A stretch of DNA of 64,000 nucleotides from Blautia sp. Marseille-P3201T (GTDB taxonomy: Bacteria > Bacillota > Clostridia > Lachnospirales > Lachnospiraceae). This document shows, piece by piece, positions 8,090-15,209 of this stretch. A model generated the notes under the pieces. That model saw only the letters and a program-made list of their open reading frames with translations, did not search any database and had not been told where the DNA came from. Each line of letters begins with the position of its first letter. Positions within the stretch are counted from its first letter, which is position 1. Position numbers and translations under genes: made by a program. The stretch is taken from the NCBI RefSeq assembly GCF_900120295.1, contig NZ_LT635466.1, positions 1 to 64,000 on the forward strand, written 5' to 3'.

Positions 8090-8284
8090 TTAAAATTCAT
8101 CATCAAAGTCTTCGTCGTCTTCCTCATCCTCATCTCTTATGACACCTGAGCCATTACATTCAGGACAAGTATGACGTCCTTCTCCTGAACAAGCAGGACA
8201 ACTTCCGTCTGAAAATCCTATACCTTGACAATAATCACACTCTACAGTCCCCGTTCCTCTACAATACCAACATGGTTCTGGCAT
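8090..8284 (-). CDS. small DnaJ-type zinc-finger protein with acidic tail
   Basis: The 64-residue protein consists of closely spaced zinc-binding motifs CWYCRGTG, CDYCQGIG, CPACSGEG and CPECNGSG, the CxxCxGxG pattern of the DnaJ cysteine-rich domain, followed by a tail of Asp/Glu. It has no J domain. Such domains bind two zinc ions and unfolded peptides. The ATG at 8284 is better spaced from AGGGGGA than the one at 8290. It lies between the lipoprotein and the decayed duplicate, and could be a chaperone-like partner for them (inference). Confidence 0.75.
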   Translation of the reverse strand: MPEPCWYCRGTGTVECDYCQGIGFSDGSCPACSGEGRHTCPECNGSGVIRDEDEEDDEDFDDEF

Positions 8285-8300
8285 TTTCATTCCCCCTGTT

Positions 8301-8584
8301 TTACATAATTAAATCTGCTTCTAATTCATCTATTACCTTTTTCAGCATAATTTCTAAGCCTTTCAAAATATCTTTTCTTTCCTGTGATGCATTTTCATCT
8401 AATTGGATATTTTTGTTTGCTTCTAATATCAATGGATATTTTTTCTTAAAAGACTATTCTCTATTGTTTTCTTAGGGTTTTTTAGAATATTCTCAATCTC
8501 TGTAACAACTTTTTCTGCATAGGAAAGACATTGTTCATTTGGATAAAATATCATTTTGCCCTGCACACTTCTATCTCCCTTCAT
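8301..8584 (-). pseudogene. decayed paralogue of the 6340-6777 gene
   Basis: From the ATG at 8584 the frame matches the first ~44 residues of the 6340-6777 product (MIFYPNEQCLSYAEKVVTEI) and then stops at 8429 after a junction. A second frame continues to the stop at 8301 and reads EANKNIQLDENASQERKDIL and so on, resembling in layout the C-terminal helices of the same protein. The gene has thus lost its middle and is frameshifted. Confidence 0.7.
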
Positions 8585-8610
8585 GCTCTACGAAACCTGT
8601 AACCATTCCT
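8453..8610. repeat. duplicated segment, copy B (partner 6664-6821)
   Basis: This is the second copy of the 158-bp segment that includes the last ~8 codons of a lipoprotein gene (EWLQVS, then stop) and the first part of the following gene. It ends abruptly near 8612, where the 467-aa gene begins its own 3' end. Confidence 0.9.
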
Positions 8611-8624
8611 CGGGTTAGAACACA

Positions 8625-10028
8625 TTACAAATATTCCCGAAAAATTTTATCCGTTTCTTCTAACTCCTGACAAACTTTTTTGTTAATTTCATTATGAATA
8701 AACTCATCTTTAATCTTTGCCATAAATCGAACATCTGTAAACAAATGTGTTATTGTTAAAAGCAAACTTCCTATATCTAGTTTTTTCGGATTTTTCGTAA
8801 TATAAGCATTAAGAATACTACTTGTCGACGCAATTGTATTGGACACTAATAAGATTTTTCTCGTCCTTACGCTGTATAATTTTTGCTCTTCTAACTCGCT
8901 TCGGAACAAACTGTGTACAGAACTGATAATCATATCAATGAATATAGATACAATATAAGAGGTCGTAACAATCTTAACATCACGGGAAAAGCATAAAGCA
9001 TCATACTGTTTCTTATACAAATCACTTGCAAAGGTTTCATTAAAACTTGCAAGCAAGGGAACAGGCAATCCCACCTTTGTGTACTCATCAGATTTTAAAT
9101 GCTGTGCCTGAGCAAAAATTGCAGCTAAGAGATTTAAATAATCTGCCTTAATGACGTGGTAACTTTCCTCGAATAATTTGTCCATTTTTACTTTTTCCCC
9201 TGTTATTCTCATATGGGGTTTTCTTTCTACCCGATAGGAATGAAAGTCATTCATTGTAATCACATCTGTTAAGATATTAGCTGTCCCAAATAACCACCCC
9301 AAAATCGGGTCATGTCCCAGTGTATACATTCTATGATATTTTCCCTGCATATTGATTCCTAAATCTTTTGAACCTTTTGTAATATCATAGGGTGGTGTCT
9401 GATACAGAATATTTATCCAATAACCTTTTCCGTGGGTTTCAGAATGTTTATCTCTAAAACTGTCATTTGCTTCTCTGTGAGCCTTTTCAATGGACTTATC
9501 ATTATGTATCAACCGTTCTGTTTTATCAAAACTTTCCCCATATTTTGCTTTCTCGGCAAAATATGGAAAAAGCAAGACTTTTGTCACCTGTAACGCTGTT
9601 GCAACAGCTAAAAAGCTTAAATCTGTCTTATTTATAATGCTCGTCTTCTGGGAAAATTCTTTATTAATCTCATCTAACTCATTGTATACTCTTGCAATTT
9701 CTTCTTGAGATAAAATATCTTCCAAAAAAGTTTCTTCTGGCACTTCTTTCTCTGCTTTTTGCAAAAGAGCCTCCCACTCTTCCAGCTCTGAGCTATGCTG
9801 TAATTTGGAATCTCTCGTTGTGTTTTGAGTATTTCTTTTCACATTTGAAAGTTCTTTTCCATATCCCAGTTCTTTCAATAATCTTTCAGACGAATTTATA
9901 CTTTCATCTGCACTATTACGTGTTTTTTTGTAGTCTTCCTCATTCAATAAATTTTCTGAAAATTTTTGATTATATTTAAGAACCTTATTTAATTCTTTTT
10001 CTTCCTTAGTATACTGAAATTCGCTCAT
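8625..10028 (-). CDS. 467-aa protein of unknown family, possible membrane-associated effector
   Basis: The family is not recognised. The N-terminal ~120 residues are charged and coiled-coil-like. Several hydrophobic segments follow: SFLAVATALQVTKVLLFPYF, the striking core HDPILGWLFGTANILTDVIT, TSYIVSIFIDMIISSVHSLF and ILLVSNTIASTSSILNAYI. A conserved-looking block lies just before the core (YWINILYQTPPYD; GKYHRMYTLGHDP). It starts 23 bases after the stop of the glycine-zipper gene, and both are read from the divergent promoter region at 10640-10668. A membrane-perturbing defence or toxin role is only a hypothesis. Confidence 0.7.
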   Translation of the reverse strand: MSEFQYTKEEKELNKVLKYNQKFSENLLNEEDYKKTRNSADESINSSERLLKELGYGKELSNVKRNTQNTTRDSKLQHSSELEEWEALLQKAEKEVPEETFLEDILSQEEIARVYNELDEINKEFSQKTSIINKTDLSFLAVATALQVTKVLLFPYFAEKAKYGESFDKTERLIHNDKSIEKAHREANDSFRDKHSETHGKGYWINILYQTPPYDITKGSKDLGINMQGKYHRMYTLGHDPILGWLFGTANILTDVITMNDFHSYRVERKPHMRITGEKVKMDKLFEESYHVIKADYLNLLAAIFAQAQHLKSDEYTKVGLPVPLLASFNETFASDLYKKQYDALCFSRDVKIVTTSYIVSIFIDMIISSVHSLFRSELEEQKLYSVRTRKILLVSNTIASTSSILNAYITKNPKKLDIGSLLLTITHLFTDVRFMAKIKDEFIHNEINKKVCQELEETDKIFREYL

Positions 10029-10051
10029 AATTAAACTTATTTCCCCAATCC

Positions 10052-10603
10052 TTAATAGCTCATGCCAAGGTCATACTCTAAATCTTTGATTGCAGACTGA
10101 AGAAGCGTATTTAAAGAATTCAAATAATCAATTCTTTCTTTGTCTGCATCTGATTCATTCTTTAATGCTTTTATAATCGCATTTTGCTTTCTAACCGCTT
10201 CCCTATAACAAAGTTCCTTTGCTTCTTTTAATTTTTTATTTTTGACATGTGACGCTACTCCTACTCCTGTTGCTCCTAGAACTGCCACTGGAGCTGCTAA
10301 AACTGCTACCCCTGCTGCCATTCCTCCACCTACAAGAGCACCTGCTGCCGCCAGTCCGCTTGTAATTCCTGCCGCACTAAGTCCTACAACAGAACCTCCT
10401 AAATACAATGCCGCAAAACTAAGTGCTCCTCCTGCTCCTGCTCCTAATGCTCCTGCTAACACTTCCGGAATTGCTGATTTTGCAATTGTTCTTGTCCTGT
10501 CATTTAAAGCTTCATTTGCTTCGTCTATGACACTCTGTACTGTCTTCAATGCATCTTGGCTTTGAAATTTCATATCTTTTTTCTTTTTTATGTATTCTCC
10601 CAT
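10052..10603 (-). CDS. glycine-zipper membrane protein
   Basis: The 183-residue protein has soluble, charged helical ends around a long Gly/Ala-rich hydrophobic core of about 80 residues (VLAGALGAGAGGALSFAALY; ITSGLAAAGALVGGGMAAGV; VLAAPVAVLGATGVGVASH). This is the small-xxx-small pattern of glycine-zipper membrane helices, which pack tightly and often oligomerise or form pores. The ATG at 10603 has AGGAGG 9 bases upstream; the open frame further upstream covers the promoter and is not coding. It is the first gene of the leftward pair with 8625-10028. Confidence 0.78.
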   Translation of the reverse strand: MGEYIKKKKDMKFQSQDALKTVQSVIDEANEALNDRTRTIAKSAIPEVLAGALGAGAGGALSFAALYLGGSVVGLSAAGITSGLAAAGALVGGGMAAGVAVLAAPVAVLGATGVGVASHVKNKKLKEAKELCYREAVRKQNAIIKALKNESDADKERIDYLNSLNTLLQSAIKDLEYDLGMSY

Positions 10604-10619
10604 TTCCAAAATCCTCCTA

Positions 10620-10635
10620 GTGTATATATCTACAC
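10620..10635. promoter_or_regulatory. palindromic operator candidate
   Basis: GTGTATATATCTACAC is a near-perfect 16-bp palindrome located just downstream of the -10 element of the leftward promoter, at the predicted transcription start. A repressor bound here would block the glycine-zipper/467-aa pair. The adjacent divergent HTH protein is the obvious candidate ligand. Confidence 0.55.
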
Positions 10636-10639
10636 CATG

Positions 10640-10668
10640 ATAATACCATATATATCCACCGCTTACAA
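10640..10668 (-). promoter_or_regulatory. promoter for the glycine-zipper/467-aa pair
   Basis: On the minus strand TTGTAA (10663-10668) and TATTAT (10640-10645) are separated by 17 bases. The same six bases read TTACAA on the plus strand and serve as the -35 of the divergent promoter. Confidence 0.65.
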
Positions 10669-10691
10669 TAGCAATAGAAATCAAATATGAT
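10663..10691 (+). promoter_or_regulatory. promoter for the HTH regulator
   Basis: TTACAA (10663-10668) and TATGAT (10686-10691) are separated by 17 bases, about 20 bases before the HTH start codon. The -35 is shared with the leftward promoter, so the two promoters should compete for RNA polymerase. Confidence 0.65.
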
Positions 10692-10711
10692 ATAAGCAGG
10701 AGGATTTTGAC

Positions 10712-10942
10712 ATGAACGATTTGGAGTTTGGCACAGTCAAATTGCATTTAAAAGAAATTATGGAAGAACGAGGACTTTCTCTGAGCAAGTTATCTTTTCG
10801 TGCAGAAATGCAGAGAACCCAACTCAAACACTATTATGATGGCTCTATTCAGCGTTTAGATATTGCTGTCCTTTCCCGACTTTGTTATGCCTTAGAATGT
10901 GATTTACATGACTTATTAGAATACATTCCCCCAAGTAAATAA
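10712..10942 (+). CDS. Cro/C1-type HTH transcriptional regulator
   Basis: This 76-residue protein is a bare helix-turn-helix domain of the XRE/YozG type: LKEIMEERGLSLSKLSFRAE, QRTQLKHYYDG, then LSRLCYALECDLHDLLEYIP. AGGAGG precedes the ATG at 10712. It is divergent from the glycine-zipper/467-aa pair, with overlapping promoters and a palindrome between them. The simplest reading is a dedicated repressor of that pair and possibly of itself. Confidence 0.9.
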   Translation: MNDLEFGTVKLHLKEIMEERGLSLSKLSFRAEMQRTQLKHYYDGSIQRLDIAVLSRLCYALECDLHDLLEYIPPSK

Positions 10943-10954
10943 TTGATATTTCAA

Positions 10955-10988
10955 GAGAGAACCTACGCACTTCTAAGTTTGTTCTCTC
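10955..10988 (+). terminator. terminator of the HTH gene
   Basis: Arms gagagaac (10955-10962) and gttctctc (10981-10988) are followed by cttttatt. It lies between two convergent genes and may serve both. Confidence 0.8.
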
Positions 10989-10994
10989 CTTTTA

Positions 10995-11354
10995 TTATCT
11001 CTCATGGGGATACATGATTGTAATTCCATAATCATTCGTCACTATGTATAAATCCGAACACCATTCTGTTTTTTCTGTTACAGGAAAAATGTCTTGAAAC
11101 TCAGCATAACTCTTTTTCAAATTATGTTCTTTCAAAATCTTTTCGTAGTCATCTGAATAATTTTCTTCCACAAGCAAAGCCACATATCCGCCATCAGACT
11201 CTAACGCTCTGTCAACTCCATAGTTCTCGTCTAAAATATGAATAATTCTGAACATCTCTGATGTTATATCTTGTGGAATCTCATACTCAGAACAGCACTT
11301 CTCGATTTCTTCTTTTTGCGTAATCGTCCAAAATTTTTTAATCATCTTTTTCAC
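10995..11354 (-). CDS. immunity-like hypothetical protein, 119 aa
   Basis: The family is unrecognised. The product is small, acidic and soluble (IEKCCSEYEIPQDITSEMFR; SDDYEKILKEHNLKK; YIVTNDYGITIMYPHE). It overlaps the end of the next upstream gene by 4 bases (ATGA junction at 11351-11354), so it is translationally coupled to it. The size and context are those of immunity or antitoxin-like proteins. Confidence 0.7.
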   Translation of the reverse strand: MKKMIKKFWTITQKEEIEKCCSEYEIPQDITSEMFRIIHILDENYGVDRALESDGGYVALLVEENYSDDYEKILKEHNLKKSYAEFQDIFPVTEKTEWCSDLYIVTNDYGITIMYPHER

Positions 11355-11725
11355 TCTCCTACCGTTTTCATGGAATAGATAGCATACACCTTTCCCTGTC
11401 TGTCTAAAAATTCCAAATCATAACTAACCCATCTCCTATTTTCATTCATTGGGTGCTTCTTGTTCTTAATGTCGATTTGAAGAAAATTATTGTCTGGAAT
11501 CCGCACTAAAGTATGGTCAAGATTCAGTTCTTCTAAAACATCTGATGTATCATCTTGAACAGGTGTCAGGATGATAGAAATATAGCCATTTCTTCCTATA
11601 TCCTTATTCTCAAGTAATTCTTCAACCGTATTTAAAATCTCCAACGGAATTTCATTATTAGCCAACAATGGATTTATCTGTTTTAACATTTTCACCGCTT
11701 CCCACGTCTTGATTTTTATGTTCAT
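11351..11725 (-). CDS. immunity-like hypothetical protein, paralogue of 3879-4256
   Basis: The 124-residue product is a diverged paralogue of the one at 3879-4256 (MLKQINPLLANNEIPLEIL; GYISIILTPVQDD; KVYAIYSM). GAGGGGG lies before the ATG at 11725. It overlaps the C-terminal coding region of the DUF1643 gene by 68 bases in another frame. This is an unusual overlap and suggests that the charged tail of that protein was extended over a formerly separate start. Confidence 0.7.
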   Translation of the reverse strand: MNIKIKTWEAVKMLKQINPLLANNEIPLEILNTVEELLENKDIGRNGYISIILTPVQDDTSDVLEELNLDHTLVRIPDNNFLQIDIKNKKHPMNENRRWVSYDLEFLDRQGKVYAIYSMKTVGE

Positions 11726-12380
11726 GACTTTCCCCCTCTGCCTTTCCTTTCTTTTTGGCTGTATTCGTTACTTTCTTCCCTTTCTCTGCCTTGTCACGCT
11801 TTTCACTCTGTACTAAGGCTTCTAAACTTTCTTTTAATGGATAATCCATCAAATTCCATTTCTCTCTTGGATAATGCAACCCTAAGTAGAGCGGATGAAC
11901 CCCAAGGCTTTTCAAACTGATTCCCTCTACCGAAATACATTTTACATTCTTATCCAGTCCTTTTTCCTCCAGCATAGACAACAAATCTATTTTGACATTG
12001 GTTGTTCCTTTATGTGTAAGCAATGAATTTCCCCATGCAATCACAATATCATATGTCTTTATATCCTCCTCTTCCAAAATCTCCTCTATATACGCAAGAC
12101 TGTTTTCTTGTAACTCGCTGACACTCGGCTTCTTTGTAATAACATTTGCATACAGATTGACAATCCGCATTTCTTTCCACCCAAAATCATTCACATGATT
12201 TATCAAGTGCATAGTCGATACATCTAATACTCCACAGTTCTCTACCGAAATAGTCGGGTACAACTCTATCACTAATGCTTTCTTTCCCTCCTCTCCCCAT
12301 TTTCGCCGAATCTCATAAGTACTTTTCCCATCATCTGTTCCAACTGCCCAAATGTTCATATTCACTTCTCCTGTAATCAT
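11658..12380 (-). CDS. DUF1643-family protein with charged C-terminal extension
   Basis: The core (about residues 8-190) shows DUF1643 features: a KALVIELYPTIS strand, CGVLDVSTMHLINHVNDFGW, then IVNLYANV and IVIAWGNSLL. Family members are often near mobile or defence genes; biochemistry is unknown to me. A Lys/Glu-rich tail of about 40 residues (KAEKGKKVTNTAKKKGKAEG) follows and overlaps the next gene. AGGAGG precedes the ATG at 12380; an upstream in-frame codon at 12452 would run through the terminator at 12409-12440 and is unlikely. Confidence 0.82.
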   Translation of the reverse strand: MITGEVNMNIWAVGTDDGKSTYEIRRKWGEEGKKALVIELYPTISVENCGVLDVSTMHLINHVNDFGWKEMRIVNLYANVITKKPSVSELQENSLAYIEEILEEEDIKTYDIVIAWGNSLLTHKGTTNVKIDLLSMLEEKGLDKNVKCISVEGISLKSLGVHPLYLGLHYPREKWNLMDYPLKESLEALVQSEKRDKAEKGKKVTNTAKKKGKAEGESHEHKNQDVGSGENVKTDKSIVG

Positions 12381-12408
12381 GCTCTTTCCTCCTAAAAACA
12401 CGCAAAAA

Positions 12409-12440
12409 AGGACTAATAGATTTCTCGCTCTATTAGTCCT
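12409..12440 (-). terminator. strong terminator after the recombinase remnant
   Basis: Arms aggactaataga (12409-12420) and tctattagtcct (12429-12440) form a perfect 12-bp stem. On the minus strand it is followed by TTTTTT. It separates the recombinase remnant from the DUF1643 gene. Confidence 0.88.
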
Positions 12441-12494
12441 TACCTCTATCATTCATATTCAATATTCCTTATTATCAATTATACGAAATTGCTT

Positions 12495-13120
12495 TTACAA
12501 CTTCTTAATATATACTTCTACAACTAAGTCTTTCCATTGCTTTGCTCTGATGAAATTTCCAAAAGACTTCCGATATGCTTTGGCTTCTTCAAATCCTAAG
12601 GTGAATCTGTCCATCAACACATACTGTTCTTCTTGAAATTGCATTTCCATGTCATAATCTTCCTCTTTTAAATACCATTTAAAAACACCTTCTTCTGTTG
12701 GAGTAACTCTTTCTACAATAGCCTCAATCAGTTCTCCACTAATCTGTTTCTCTTCCAAGTTGCAAGCCTTATCAAGATATTCTTGTATCTTTTGTATTTC
12801 TGCAGTCACATCTACAGGCTCTATCTCTTTACCATCACATTGTAGTTTCTGCAAAGAAATCTCAACCTCTTCAATTCGTACTGTAATTAGATTATATTTC
12901 TTCTGATATTGAGTTTCATCTATCAAATCATCCAGTCGCATATCAACAAGATTATTCTTCCTTTTTTGAAGCCTGTCTAACTCCCTTTGCAACTTTTCTA
13001 CTTCATACCTCTCTGAATGTTCCTCCTTATCGACTGTATAATGTTCTTCAATCGTTCCCATCAGTTCTGCAAGAGAATCTTTTTGATTTTTCCATAATCT
13101 GTGAAAAATTGCTTTTGGTT
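12495..13120 (-). pseudogene. large serine recombinase, C-terminal fragment
   Basis: The frame shows the C-terminal coiled-coil and end domain of large serine integrases: ELDRLQKRKNNLVDMRLDDL, IDETQYQKKYN, then GELIEAIVERVTPTEEGVFK. The catalytic N-terminal domain and zinc ribbon are absent. An ATG exists at 13061, but homology-like sequence continues upstream in the same frame (AIFHRLWKNQKDSLAELM) to about 13120, where it meets the Pro/Glu-rich gene. So this is a stump, not a short gene. It marks the end of a former integrative element. Confidence 0.82.
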
Positions 13121-13491
13121 TCTGGTGCTTCTGGTTCTGGAGTTTCTGGCTCTGGCGTCTGAGGCTGCTCCGGGACTTCTGTTTCCGGTTCCTGGGGCTG
13201 TTCCGGCACTTCTGGCTCCGGTTCCTGGGGCTGTTCTGGCACTTCTGGCTCCGGTTCCTGGGGCTGTTCTGGCTCTTCGATTTCCGGGTTTTCCGGCTCT
13301 TGGACTTCCGGCTCTGGCTCTTCGGTTTCCGGTGTCTGAGACTGCTCTTCTTCCTGCGGTTCTTCTGCTTCCGGCGCTTCTGTCTGGATTTCTATGTTAT
13401 TTGTATTTTCTGCCGCCGAAACACTGGTCGGCGCTATCATAGCTGCTGCCAAAAGCACAGCGATTGTTTTGTTTAATTTCTTAATATGCAA
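13048..13491 (-). CDS. secreted Pro/Glu-rich protein, 3' end lost
   Basis: A TTG start at 13491 behind AGAGGAA gives a signal peptide (KLNKTIAVLLAAAMIAPTSV, cleavage near SAA-EN). The mature part is almost entirely Pro/Glu with PEQPQEPEPEV repeats, an extended wall-spanning stalk. The last ~24 residues (KSNFSQIMEKSKRFSCRTDG...) come from recombinase DNA read in another frame, so the original C-terminus, probably with a sortase signal, has been lost. It is the last gene after sortase B and was probably a substrate or scaffold of the surface complex. Confidence 0.75.
   Translation of the reverse strand: MHIKKLNKTIAVLLAAAMIAPTSVSAAENTNNIEIQTEAPEAEEPQEEEQSQTPETEEPEPEVQEPENPEIEEPEQPQEPEPEVPEQPQEPEPEVPEQPQEPETEVPEQPQTPEPETPEPEAPETKSNFSQIMEKSKRFSCRTDGND
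13171..13269. repeat. three tandem 33-bp repeats
   Basis: Three consecutive 33-bp units encode PEQPQEPEPEV-type 11-mers in the Pro/Glu-rich protein. Units two and three differ at one or two bases, so repeat number may vary between strains. Confidence 0.9.
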
Positions 13492-13524
13492 GGTTCCTCT
13501 ACTCCTTTTCCTTCTGTCTGGTTA

Positions 13525-14322
13525 TCATGTATTTCTCTTAACAAGAACTCCGTGTACCAAAAATCTGACACTTCGGTCACTGGTACAAGTTGACAATGTA
13601 ACAATGCAATCCTTTGTTCCCACTTCAACATCCAGCTTTTCTTCTGAGCGTTTTTTTATATCAGTCAGGAATGTTTCATATTCACCTTCACTTTGGAACT
13701 GTATGGTGAAGCTCTTTTCTGCGGTATCTGCCTCATAATAGGAGAAAATATTATACCGCTGCCAGCCCTGTTCTGTCAGCAGCCAGAAACAAGGGTATTT
13801 CTGAACTGTTCCCTTCTTTCGTATATCACTCAAAGAGCCAAACATGGTGCCATTACGCATATTATGCCCGTAAATAAATGTATTCATATCGGAAAAATCA
13901 CTGCTGTTCCAGGCATCCATAAAAATGCTGCCTGTGCTGTTTTTTTCCCCAACATAAGTATGCTTGATATAATATGTGTTGTCCTCGTCCTGCAAAACAG
14001 GATAGCTGATGCCAGCCGGCTCATAGTAAATCCATCCAATAATGTCTGGATTTTTCTCCTGTAATCCCTTTAAATCCACCTGGATTCCCGGTTCTTCTTT
14101 GGTCTCCTGTTGTTTCTCAGTACTGCTGCTTTCACTATCATCTGTGTCCTCTTCTGTAACATACTGGTTCCGCAGCTTGTCATAGGATTCTTTGGCGCTT
14201 TTATACTGATTCTGAACGGAAATCATATGCCACACGCAGAGCACAATCACCAAGATTCCGCCCAGTATAATCAGGTTCAAAATGCGCTGTTTTTTCTTCT
14301 GTTTTTCTTCTGTCTCTACCAT
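13525..14322 (-). CDS. srtB: class B sortase
   Basis: This membrane-anchored transpeptidase attaches surface proteins to the cell wall. The 265-residue product has an N-terminal membrane anchor (NLIILGGILVIVLCVWHMIS), a Ser/Glu linker and the sortase fold: GWIYYEP, SYPVLQ, the catalytic His in FIYGHNM, the catalytic Cys in LSTCTSDRSVRF and the nearby Arg. TLSTC plus the long helix before it indicates class B. It lies in the corrinoid operon, 17 bases after the S component. The large operon protein at 23262-27953 has a VPKTG sorting signal that it may process. Confidence 0.93.
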   Translation of the reverse strand: MVETEEKQKKKQRILNLIILGGILVIVLCVWHMISVQNQYKSAKESYDKLRNQYVTEEDTDDSESSSTEKQQETKEEPGIQVDLKGLQEKNPDIIGWIYYEPAGISYPVLQDEDNTYYIKHTYVGEKNSTGSIFMDAWNSSDFSDMNTFIYGHNMRNGTMFGSLSDIRKKGTVQKYPCFWLLTEQGWQRYNIFSYYEADTAEKSFTIQFQSEGEYETFLTDIKKRSEEKLDVEVGTKDCIVTLSTCTSDRSVRFLVHGVLVKRNT

Positions 14323-14339
14323 ATTTTTCCTCTTTCTTA

Positions 14340-15209
14340 CTATGTTTCTTCAATCAATCCGTATTTCACCTTAATTCTTTCCAGCTTCTCAATCATAGGG
14401 CGGCTTGCCAGCCAGAGAAAAATCACTGTGGCTGTTGCATGTACCAGATCCACTGGCAAGCCCGACATATAAATAGCCAGTAGATTTTTAGGGGTAATGG
14501 CATAAGACATCATAACCAGGGAAGCCGGATTCATGATTCCGCCATAAATGCACAGCACCGCAAGGAAACCATAGATGCAAAGAGAACCTTTTCGTGCCTT
14601 TAACCACCCTTTTTGAAACAAAATTCCCGCCAGAAAGCCAATGATGCCCATCGCAAGCATCTGCCAGGGCGTCCAGGGTCCCTGACCAAACAGCATGTTG
14701 GAAGCCATCATCGAAATAGCACCTACCAGAAATCCTGATTCTGCCCCAAAACTGACGCCGGCAATAATCGTCACAGCGGCAACTGGTTTAAAACTCTGGA
14801 GCATGAAAAATGCTGCACGCCCCGCCACTGCAATTGCCACCAGCACAGCAATCGTGAGAAGTTCTCTGGCTTTTGGTTTTCTCCCTTCAAACACCATAAA
14901 GAAGGGCAGGATGGTGAACACAGCAAGCACCAGACTGATAACCAGATACTTTCTGTCCGCAAAAAAGGTAACCCCGATCCAGATTGTCAGAGGAATGGCA
15001 ATCAAAATCAAGCCTATGGAAACAAGGGTGCGTTTTGGAAGTTTCCCCTTTCCCTTTGGCACTGCAAGCACAGTCTGGTAATCCCAGAAGCCCTCCTTCT
15101 CTGTCTCTTCTGTTTCCTCTTCCCAGAAATCCGTATCTACAGAAACGGAATCACTTTTTCCGTCCAGAAAAGCATCCAGAAAGGCATCCAGCTTTTCTTC
15201 CTGCAGCAT
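14340..15209 (-). CDS. ECF transporter substrate-binding (S) component, probably corrinoid-specific
   Basis: The membrane-embedded S component of an energy-coupling-factor importer binds the vitamin. The 289-residue protein has an unusual acidic cytosolic extension of about 60 residues (DAFLDAFLDGKSDSVSV; EEETEETEKEGFWDYQ), then six or more membrane segments with VSFGAESGFLVGAISMMASN and GQGPWTPWQMLAMGIIGFLA, typical of the CbrT-like group. Its ATG overlaps the stop of the ATPase gene (TGATG). Specificity for cobalamin is inferred from the riboswitch and DUF4430 neighbours, not from residues. Confidence 0.85.
   Translation of the reverse strand: MLQEEKLDAFLDAFLDGKSDSVSVDTDFWEEETEETEKEGFWDYQTVLAVPKGKGKLPKRTLVSIGLILIAIPLTIWIGVTFFADRKYLVISLVLAVFTILPFFMVFEGRKPKARELLTIAVLVAIAVAGRAAFFMLQSFKPVAAVTIIAGVSFGAESGFLVGAISMMASNMLFGQGPWTPWQMLAMGIIGFLAGILFQKGWLKARKGSLCIYGFLAVLCIYGGIMNPASLVMMSYAITPKNLLAIYMSGLPVDLVHATATVIFLWLASRPMIEKLERIKVKYGLIEET

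Noticed and set aside
8625-10028. Assignment of the 467-aa protein to a named defence family
   Set aside because: No motif I can tie to a named system; the context is suggestive only.
10242-10565. Plus-strand Pro/Ala-rich frame
   Set aside because: It mirrors the Gly/Ala codons of the glycine-zipper gene on the other strand and has no start site of its own.
13171-13269. Short direct repeats as a CRISPR array
   Set aside because: The units are contiguous without spacers and encode PEQPQEPEPEV repeats.
13101-13442. Plus-strand frame rich in Ala/Pro/Val opposite the Pro/Glu-rich gene
   Set aside because: It is the complement of a repeat-coding region; its order comes from the 33-bp repeats, not from a gene.
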